DNA of 64,000 nt, from NCBI RefSeq assembly GCF_011290485.1, contig NZ_CP048029.1, forward strand, positions 372,001-436,000. Reading direction: 5' to 3'. Below the pieces are notes generated by a model, which saw only the letters and a list, made by a program, of their open reading frames with translations, was not told the origin of the DNA and made no database searches. The first letter of the stretch is position 1. The number at the start of each line of letters is the position of its first letter. This DNA comes from Caldichromatium japonicum. GTDB taxonomy: Bacteria > Pseudomonadota > Gammaproteobacteria > Chromatiales > Chromatiaceae. The translations under genes were made by a program, and so were the position numbers. Shown piece by piece: positions 57,791 through 64,000 of this stretch.

Positions 57791-58531
57791 ATGGAGCGGA
57801 AGATGTTATGAGATGAGCGGTGGGCACGCATTGAGCAGCTGTTACCGGGGAAGAAGAGCGATCCGGGTTGCACAGCGAGGGACAACCGGCGCGTTGTCGA
57901 AGCCGTGCTCTGGATCATGCGCACCGGCTGTCTGTGGCGCGATTTGCCAGCCGAGCTGGGCCACTGGCACCGGACATATGTGCGTTTCTCGCGCTGGCGC
58001 GAGAAAGGTGTTTGGGAGCGCGTGGCCGCCGCACTGCAAGGCGATGCCGACATGGAGCATCTGTTCATCGACTCGACCATCGTGCGCGCCCACTCACATT
58101 CTGCTGGCGCCCCAAAAAAGCGGGCCAACAGGAAATCGGTCGCTTGCGGGGCGGGTTGACGACCAAACTGCACGTTGCGGTGGATGCCTTGGGCAATCCG
58201 CTGCGCGTCATTCTCTCGGCAGGGCAGGTCGCCGACATCGAGCAGGCCGCGGCGTTGATCCAGGACCAACCGACCGAGTGCGTCATTGCCGACAAGGGTT
58301 ACGACTCGGATGCCCTTGTCGAAACGGTGACCGCACAGGGCAGCCAGGCGGTCATCCCCCACGCTCCAACCGACTCAATCCGCGCTCGTTCAACCGGCAT
58401 CTCTACAAAAACCGCAATCTGATCAAGCGCTTCTTCTGTCGCATCCAGCAATTCAGACGCATCGCCACGCGCTACGACAAGCTCGCCTCGTCTTCCCTGT
58501 CGTTCGTTTATCTGGCTTGCACCATCGCCTG
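57791..58531 (+). pseudogene. IS5/IS427-type transposase with nonsense and frameshift lesions
   Basis: Frame A reads MERKML-stop-DERWARIEQLLPGKKSDPG...LFIDSTIVRAHSHSAGAPKK. An in-frame TGA (57809-57811) stands where relatives have a serine or similar codon. At A-AAA-AAG (58114-58120) a -1 shift gives QQEIGRLRGGLTTKLHVAVDALGNP...VIADKGYDSDA. A missing C in the C5 run at 58356-58360 breaks the end; the C-terminal NRLNPRSFNRHLYKNRNLIK...RIATRYDKLA is in another frame. Probably inactive unless the lesions are sequencing errors. Confidence 0.8.
58114..58120 (+). promoter_or_regulatory. Slippery heptamer A AAA AAG for -1 frameshifting
   Basis: In the transposase frame the bases are CCA AAA AAG, so the heptamer is in the correct phase for a -1 tandem slip. 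The downstream transposase half is exactly in the -1 frame. IS427-group elements use this type of site to make the fused transposase. Confidence 0.6.
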
Positions 58532-58668
58532 ATTGACTTGATTGAGAACAGACCCTAAGGTCTCTTGCTTGTCGTTCATATCAACGGCAGACAGCGATCC
58601 TGCTAGACTAGCAAGGAAACTGACTGCTAAATCATGACCCTCTCCCAGCGTTATAGATTCGAATCACT

Positions 58669-59889
58669 ATGCAGCAGATAGCGGAGCCGGGGCAGGCCTT
58701 TTCAGTCCTGAGTGAAATTGACTTGACACGCTCGCTAAGCGAGGATCTGCGTCGCAGTCTTGTGGAGCATTGCCGTTTCATCGAATGTTCAGCGAAACAT
58801 CGCATCAAATTGACCGAGCTGCATCCCGATCGCTTGTTTTTGCTCGATGGCCATATCGCCCGTCTCGAAAACGGCGTCATCGAGCGTCTCCAGGCCTTTC
58901 GCGGCTTGAGTGAACCGATCGACCTGATTGGCGAGACCTTGGCACCTGACGCCTGCCTGGTGACCGAGACACCCTGTCTATTCTTGCGTATCCCAGCGAC
59001 TGCGCTCGAATCGATCATCCCCACGCGGATGGAGGTCAGCGACATCGAGCTCGATCCGGCGGAGAGTGAGTTTCTCACCGAGCTGTATCACCTGATCAAT
59101 CAGAACAAACTGGTCCTGCCGGCGCGTCCCGAGGTGGCGCTCAAGATCCAGGAGATGACCAGTGACCCAGAGACCGGCATCGATGCCTTGACCGAGATCA
59201 TCCAGCGCGATCCCACCATCGCCGGTGCACTCTTACATGCCACCAATAGCCCCCTATTTCGCGCGGCGAAAGAGATTAAGACCATCCGCGAGGCAGTATT
59301 GCGTCTTGGTTTCCGCAATACGCGGATGCTCGCGGTCAATCTCGCCCTACGTCAGGCCTTTCGCGCCAAGAGTGAAACGACCCGCCAGGTGATGGAAGAG
59401 GTCTGGAACGACAGTGTCCTCTGTTCGGCCCACAGCTATGTGATCGCCGAGATCTGCCGTCGGCTCGATCGGGAGCGGGCATTGCTGGCGGGATTGATTG
59501 CAGGGGTCGGGGCCGTTCCCATCATCCAATTCATCGAAAACCGCGCGCCCGATAAGGGGCTGCCGATGATCCGTTCGCTGATCGGTAAGCTGGCCAACAT
59601 CACTGGCGTCCTGGTAATCAACTATTGGGGGCTGGGCGATGATCTAGTCAATGTGGCCGAACACTATGGCGACTGGGGGTATCATGCCGCCGAGCCGGAC
59701 TATACCAGTATCGCCCTGATCGCACGCTGGTCGGCGCTACGGGAAGAGGGTCGCGAGGTGCCTGATGCCTCGACGATGCCCGCATTCAAACTCCTGGGTC
59801 TAACACCCCCTCCGCCCGGCGAGCCCATCCCCGAGCTTGTGGGCAATGAGCGTCAGCTCAATCAATTGAAGTCCATGTTTAGTCTCTGA
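58669..59889 (+). CDS. HDOD-domain protein with degenerate HD and cNMP-like N-terminus
   Basis: 406 residues. The first 130 look like a cyclic-nucleotide-binding fold (RLFLLDGHIARLENGVIERL, TETPCLFLRIPATALESI). The HDOD domain starts near 145 (LVLPARPEVALKIQEM, LLHATNSPLFRAAKEIKTIREAVLRLGFRNTR). The place of the HD pair reads GLIAGVGAVP, so the phosphohydrolase ligands are missing. Such proteins are signalling scaffolds. It precedes a second HDOD gene by 24 bases. Confidence 0.85.
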   Translation: MQQIAEPGQAFSVLSEIDLTRSLSEDLRRSLVEHCRFIECSAKHRIKLTELHPDRLFLLDGHIARLENGVIERLQAFRGLSEPIDLIGETLAPDACLVTETPCLFLRIPATALESIIPTRMEVSDIELDPAESEFLTELYHLINQNKLVLPARPEVALKIQEMTSDPETGIDALTEIIQRDPTIAGALLHATNSPLFRAAKEIKTIREAVLRLGFRNTRMLAVNLALRQAFRAKSETTRQVMEEVWNDSVLCSAHSYVIAEICRRLDRERALLAGLIAGVGAVPIIQFIENRAPDKGLPMIRSLIGKLANITGVLVINYWGLGDDLVNVAEHYGDWGYHAAEPDYTSIALIARWSALREEGREVPDASTMPAFKLLGLTPPPPGEPIPELVGNERQLNQLKSMFSL

Positions 59890-59913
59890 CAGGCCCTGGG
59901 TAGGAAGCTCTCC

Positions 59914-60786
59914 ATGCCCTCACCGAACATCAACAGCCTTGTGCAAGGAGCAGGACGCCTCTTGGCGATGCCGCGGGTAGTCGGTGAGGTCTTACATCTG
60001 CTCGATAACCCCAACAGCCGCCAAGCTGACATCGCGCGTGTCCTCGAACAAGACCCCGCCCTGGTTGCACTCCTCTTGCGGCTTGCCAACAGCGCGGCAT
60101 TCGCGCCGGCGCGCACGGTCGATTCAGTCGAGCGCGCCGTCATGCTCCTTGGGCGCGAGCCGCTGCGCCGCTTGGTGATCGCCAGCGCCGTGACCCAGGC
60201 CACCGACCGCCTGCCGCCCCAGGAGATGCTGCCGCTTGAGCTCTTTTGGCGCCATTCGTCCTATTGCGCGCTCATCGCCCGTCTCCTGGCCGAACAGAGC
60301 GAGCCGCACCTGTCTGGTGCGGTCTTTCTTGGCGGGTTATTGCATGACCTGGGGCAGTTATTGCTCTTTACCCAGGCGCCACAGGCTGAGCATCAGGCGT
60401 TCTTGGATTCATTGGGCGAGATCGATCGGCTGTCCCCCGTCGCCGCCGAGCGGGCCCTGCTTGGCTTCGATCATGCCGAGCTCGGCGGTGCCCTGGCTGA
60501 GCACTGGGGTCTGCCCGAGGGCCTGGTCGCCTGTATCCGCTATCATCATGACCCGCTCGCCGCCCCCGAGACGCATGCCCTGGCGGTCGCGTTAGTGCAT
60601 GTCGCCAACACACTCGCGCATCTCGCCGAGATCGATTCGCGCGACCTGCGTGATGCTCCGCCAATCGTCCCCGAGACCCTCGAGCGCCTAGACCTGAAGC
60701 GCAATGTGCTTCTCGCCCTGATCGAACACGCCCAGGCGCAGATCCTGGGCGTCGAGGCCCTGCGCAATCCCAGGCTCGCCCAATAG
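59914..60786 (+). CDS. HDOD-domain protein
   Basis: 290 residues: LLAMPRVVGEVLHLLDNP, DPALVALLLRLANSAAF, SVERAVMLLGREPLRRL and LGGLLHDLGQLLLF, with the HD pair retained. HDOD proteins act in signalling, often with c-di-GMP or chemotaxis systems. It probably forms an operon with the preceding HDOD gene. It ends 13 bases before the convergent kinase-like gene. Confidence 0.88.
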   Translation: MPSPNINSLVQGAGRLLAMPRVVGEVLHLLDNPNSRQADIARVLEQDPALVALLLRLANSAAFAPARTVDSVERAVMLLGREPLRRLVIASAVTQATDRLPPQEMLPLELFWRHSSYCALIARLLAEQSEPHLSGAVFLGGLLHDLGQLLLFTQAPQAEHQAFLDSLGEIDRLSPVAAERALLGFDHAELGGALAEHWGLPEGLVACIRYHHDPLAAPETHALAVALVHVANTLAHLAEIDSRDLRDAPPIVPETLERLDLKRNVLLALIEHAQAQILGVEALRNPRLAQ

Positions 60787-60799
60787 CGGTCCCGGGTAT

Positions 60800-61486
60800 T
60801 TAGCCCCAATAGACCCCGATCACCAAGACCGCCGAGGCCGCGGTCGTGATCAGGATGTTGTCGTCGATCGGCCCGAACTCATAGCGCTCGATGAAGGTCG
60901 CCACCAGCGCCGAGATCAATCCCCAGACAGGGATCGGCGGGTGTGCCATGGACCCGATCATCCAACCTATCGGTATGCAGATTAGGAGCATGAAGACGCT
61001 GCCGATCGCGCTCTTGGAGCGGCGGCGGATGAATGCATTGCGCGCGATTCCCGTCACCCCATCTCCGAAGGCCATATAGAGGCCAGGCAGGACCGCAAGC
61101 CAGGGGTCTCCGAGCAGCCACCACAGCCCTGCCACCGACAGCGACCACATGAAGGCGAACTTGACGTCATTGCGGTTCTCTGGGGTCTGAAACCAATAGA
61201 ATCTAAACCCTGTGGCATGCGCCAGATTGACCAGGAGGGTCAGCAACAGCCCGCTGACCAGGGGAAACCAGGGATCGGTAAAGACCAGGGGGACTGCCAG
61301 CGAGCCCACTCCGCCTGCGAGCATGTGCACCAGCTTGCGGTTGTAATAGAGCGCGCGGATGGGTTCCAAGCCCCGCGCCACCATAGCCTCATAGGGGAGG
61401 CGGGTGAAAAACAGGACCGCGAGGATATAGAGGCTCAAGGCCGCGGCCCAATAAAACTGCGGATCGAGTCGCATCGACCAAGTCAT
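60800..61486 (-). CDS. Polyprenol/phytol kinase-like membrane protein
   Basis: About 228 residues with six or seven membrane segments. The motif YYNRKLVHMLAGGVGSL and the later GDGVTGIARNAFIRRRSKSAIGSV segment resemble the dolichol kinase/VTE5 phytol kinase/CDP-DAG synthase superfamily (CTP-dependent). In phototrophs such a protein could recycle phytol; this is inference. The start MTWSMRL at 61486 is one of several; the frame reaches 61543. It lies downstream of hrpA on the same strand. Confidence 0.7.
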   Translation of the reverse strand: MTWSMRLDPQFYWAAALSLYILAVLFFTRLPYEAMVARGLEPIRALYYNRKLVHMLAGGVGSLAVPLVFTDPWFPLVSGLLLTLLVNLAHATGFRFYWFQTPENRNDVKFAFMWSLSVAGLWWLLGDPWLAVLPGLYMAFGDGVTGIARNAFIRRRSKSAIGSVFMLLICIPIGWMIGSMAHPPIPVWGLISALVATFIERYEFGPIDDNILITTAASAVLVIGVYWG

Positions 61487-61580
61487 CCGAACGAGTAGAA
61501 GGTAGGCGATGTGTACCCTACCCCGAGGGGCGGCGCTGGGCAAGCATGGGGTCAGCCATCACATCTGGCGTGCTGAGCGC

Positions 61581-64000
61581 TCACAGCCCCAACTCTTGCC
61601 AGCGCGTCTCGATCCGCTTGACCGAGACCGGCAGACGGGTACCGAGCTGCTGGGCAAAGAGCGAGACCCGAAGCTCTTCGATGAGCCAACGGATCTCATC
61701 GAGACGCGGATCGACCCGCCCCGCGGCACGCAGCGTCTCAACCCGCTCGCGCCAGCGCGCAAGTACCCCGGACATCTCTGCCATCCAGCGCCGGTCACGG
61801 TCGGGGGCATGGCGCAGGCGATCGAGTCTGATCCCGATCGCCTTGAGATAGCGCGGATAGTCCTTGAGATGGTCGTAGGGAATGGCCTGCAAGAAGCCGC
61901 GAAAGACCAGTCCATCGAGCTGGTCCTGGATGTCGCGCAGGCTCTCTTGCCAGTGACTCTGAGTAATTCCAGCCAAACGTTGGCGCAGGGCGTGATAATC
62001 CGAAAGGATCGCCGCAACCAGTCGCTTGACTTCCTCGGCGGTGGCAAACAGACGCGCCTTGCCCGCCCGTAGGCACTCCTCGAAGACCTGCTGGCTGCGG
62101 ATGGGCGGCTGGCCCTCGATGAATGCTAGGTCCAGGATCAGATCGAGCAACTCCTCGGCCAGATCGGGCGGCTTGGAGGTGGCAGCGGATTCAGGGTGTC
62201 GGCACCCCAAGGCGCTCGCTTCAGGGGGCGATGGCGCCTTGGCATATTGCAGACGCATCTCGCGCTCAGTGAGCGACTGTTCGAGCGGACGCAGGGTGCT
62301 GCCGAGATGCAGGTGCAGGAGACGACGCAGACCCAGGCGATGGGCGCGCTCGGCGGTCTCTTTGGAGTCTAGCACTCGGAGCGCGAGTCCCTCATCGCCA
62401 TTGACCAGTGCGGGATAACCGCGTACCCGCAGCCGGCCCTGGTCGAGGTCCACCGACTCGGGCAGGTCGCCGAAGTCCCAGCGTTTGATCCCGCTGCGCT
62501 CCAACCCAGGGTCGGGGAGCCGACTGAATCCCTGGGTGGCCTGGGCGCCATAGGCGCGTTGTAATGCACGCAGATCCTCGCTCAAAGCCAGGGTACGGCC
62601 CTGCTCATCGATGAGCTTGACCTTCATCCGCAGATAAGGAGGGACCTCGCCGGGGTCCCAGGCGTCCTCGGGGACCTGGAGACCGGTCGCGGCGCGGATC
62701 GCTTCGGCCAAGGCCTGGATCAAGGGCCGGCCGGCAGGGGCAAGCTGGGCCGCGAGCCTCTGGGCGGTATCGGGGATCGGCACGAGCGGTTTGCGCAACG
62801 ACTTGGGCAGGCTACGCAGGAGGGCTGCGATCCGCTCGGGGAGAAGTCCGGGCACCAGCCATTCCAGGCGCTCGGGTGCGACCTGATTGATGAGCGGTAG
62901 GGGCACGACCAGGGTCAGGCCGTCCTCTGGCTCGCCTGGGGCGAAGCGATATTCGAGCGGCAGGCGACTTGCCCCGACCTGGATGACATCGGGGAAGTCC
63001 TGGCAACTGACCCCTTGCCCCTCGCCGATGAGGTCGGCGAGACGCATGTGCAGGAGCCTAGGCTGTTGGCGCGCCGTCTCCCGCAGCCAGCGCTCAAACA
63101 GCGGCTTGGAATAGATCCCCAGGGGGATGCGTTCGGCATAAAAGGCATAGATCGCCTCATCGTCTAAGAGCTCGCGCCGGCGTTTGGCCTCAAGCCGGCG
63201 GATCTCATCGATCAGCTCGCGGTTGTGGCGCCAGAAGGGGGCGCGGGTGTGAAACTCACCGCCGACCAGCGCCGCCCGGATAAAGACCTCGCGCGCCTCC
63301 GCCGGATTGATCGGCCCATAGTTGACGCGGCGCTTGGGGATCAGAGTGATACCAAAGAGGCTTACCCGCTCGAAGGCTGCGACCTGGCCGGTTGCCGCCT
63401 GCCAATGTGGCTCAAAATAGCTGCGCTGAATGAGATGTCCTGCCGCCTGCTCGACCCAGGCGGGCTCAATGGCAGCAGCGATCCGCCCATAGGCGCGGGT
63501 GGTCTCCACCCGCTCGGCGACCATGACCCATTTGGGTGGCTTGGCGAAGAGGGCAGAGCTCGGATGGATCAAGAAACGGCTCCCGCGCGCCCCCTGAAAC
63601 TCGCGCTCGGACTCGCGAAACCCGATGTGGCTCAAGAGCCCACTGAGCAAGGCGCGATGGATGCGGGCATAGGCGTCGGCATCATAGGGCGGCTGGCCGA
63701 CGGATGAATCCTTAAACCCCATCTCGAGCATCTGTTCGCGCAACTGCAGATATACATCCCGCCACTCCTGCACCCGATTCCAAGACAAGAAGTGCCGCTG
63801 ACAGAGCGCCTGAAACTGGCGGCGCGACAGCCTCGCGCGCTCGCGTTCGACAAACTGCCAGAGGTTGAGCAGCCCCAAAAAATCCGATTGGGGGTGCTGG
63901 AAGGTAGCATGGATCTCGTCGGCGGCCTGTTGTTTATCCAGAGGGCGCTCGCGCGGGTCCTGGATGCTTAAGGCGGCGGCGATCACCATGACCTCCTCCA
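61581..64000 (-). CDS. hrpA: ATP-dependent RNA helicase HrpA, 3' part
   Basis: About 806 codons of the C-terminal part; the reading frame runs off the window at 64000. The helicase tail LSIQDPRERPLDKQQAADE, then the long HrpA-specific region (LSHIGFRESEREFQGARGSRF, PPKWVMVAERVETTRAYGRIA, RRVNYGPINPAEAREVFIRAALV) are clear. HrpA is a DEAH-box helicase linked to mRNA processing and rescue of stalled ribosomes. The DEAH motor domain lies outside the window. Confidence 0.93.
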   Translation of the reverse strand, partial: EEVMVIAAALSIQDPRERPLDKQQAADEIHATFQHPQSDFLGLLNLWQFVERERARLSRRQFQALCQRHFLSWNRVQEWRDVYLQLREQMLEMGFKDSSVGQPPYDADAYARIHRALLSGLLSHIGFRESEREFQGARGSRFLIHPSSALFAKPPKWVMVAERVETTRAYGRIAAAIEPAWVEQAAGHLIQRSYFEPHWQAATGQVAAFERVSLFGITLIPKRRVNYGPINPAEAREVFIRAALVGGEFHTRAPFWRHNRELIDEIRRLEAKRRRELLDDEAIYAFYAERIPLGIYSKPLFERWLRETARQQPRLLHMRLADLIGEGQGVSCQDFPDVIQVGASRLPLEYRFAPGEPEDGLTLVVPLPLINQVAPERLEWLVPGLLPERIAALLRSLPKSLRKPLVPIPDTAQRLAAQLAPAGRPLIQALAEAIRAATGLQVPEDAWDPGEVPPYLRMKVKLIDEQGRTLALSEDLRALQRAYGAQATQGFSRLPDPGLERSGIKRWDFGDLPESVDLDQGRLRVRGYPALVNGDEGLALRVLDSKETAERAHRLGLRRLLHLHLGSTLRPLEQSLTEREMRLQYAKAPSPPEASALGCRHPESAATSKPPDLAEELLDLILDLAFIEGQPPIRSQQVFEECLRAGKARLFATAEEVKRLVAAILSDYHALRQRLAGITQSHWQESLRDIQDQLDGLVFRGFLQAIPYDHLKDYPRYLKAIGIRLDRLRHAPDRDRRWMAEMSGVLARWRERVETLRAAGRVDPRLDEIRWLIEELRVSLFAQQLGTRLPVSVKRIETRWQELGL

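Larger units (their letters stand above)
57732..58557 (+). mobile_element. IS5-family (IS427-like) insertion sequence
   Basis: About 826 bases bounded by imperfect terminal inverted repeats, AGGGGCTGTTCACA (57732-57745) and TGAGAACAGACCCT (58544-58557), 12 of 14 matching. It carries a two-frame transposase with a programmed-frameshift-like heptamer. It lies between the EF-hand gene and the HDOD genes and breaks no recognisable gene. A target duplication could not be defined. Confidence 0.75.

Overview
This is a 64 kb, GC-rich (roughly 60%, by eye) chromosomal segment from a motile Gram-negative bacterium. The gene orders kdsD-kdsC-lptCAB-rpoN-hpf-ptsN, mlaFEDCB-murA and mreB<>gatCA are those of Gammaproteobacteria. 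The HprK/HPr/EIIA-Man/EI set, the DUF5610 and YjfB-like proteins and the phytol/polyprenol-kinase-like protein suggest a relative of the purple sulfur bacteria (Chromatiales). That placement is an inference; no photosynthesis gene is present.

Layout. 1-2 kb: the 5' end of mreB, divergent from gatCA (gatB does not follow). 2-12.4 kb, minus strand: an envelope/nitrogen-PTS block, read kdsD, kdsC, lptC, lptA, lptB, rpoN, hpf, ptsN, hprK, rapZ, EIIA-Man, ptsH, ptsI. 12.4-12.9 kb: non-coding, with a decayed IS5-type transposase end. 12.9-22.6 kb: a surface-polysaccharide cluster (flippase, GT2, two GT4, perosamine-synthase-like aminotransferase, three methyltransferases of which one is frameshifted, a cupin and an AT-richer alpha/alpha-toroid-like protein), mostly coupled by 4-nt ATGA overlaps. 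22.8-31.3 kb: mlaFEDCB-murA-hisG, a terminator and a decayed IS630 copy, then hisDC. 31.4-36.7 kb: tRNA-Val(CAC), a YjbQ-family gene, a 1197-residue unrecognised membrane protein and two small genes. 36.7-40 kb: fliW, rhodanese, DUF2934, rsmA and a DUF5610 gene.

40.2-52.2 kb is a chemotaxis cluster: cheY-like, STAS, cheA, two MCPs, cheW, cheR, cheD and cheB on the plus strand, with a third, convergent MCP that has a c-type haem motif in its periplasmic domain. 52-64 kb: a YfbR-like HD nucleotidase, an AAA-SPOR protein, SprA-like, YjfB-like, PilZ and EF-hand genes, an IS5/IS427-type insertion sequence, two HDOD proteins, a phytol/polyprenol-kinase-like protein and the 3' part of hrpA.

The most unusual signals are a tandem MshEN-like motif (a c-di-GMP-binding fold elsewhere) inside CheA, a 711-bp apparently exact repeat shared by the two neighbouring MCP genes with its own codon style, DFERF tails on those MCPs, the haem-motif MCP, an HprK whose Walker A reads GKI, and several single-base indels in homopolymers that break genes. 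The indels are either sequencing errors or slippage mutations.
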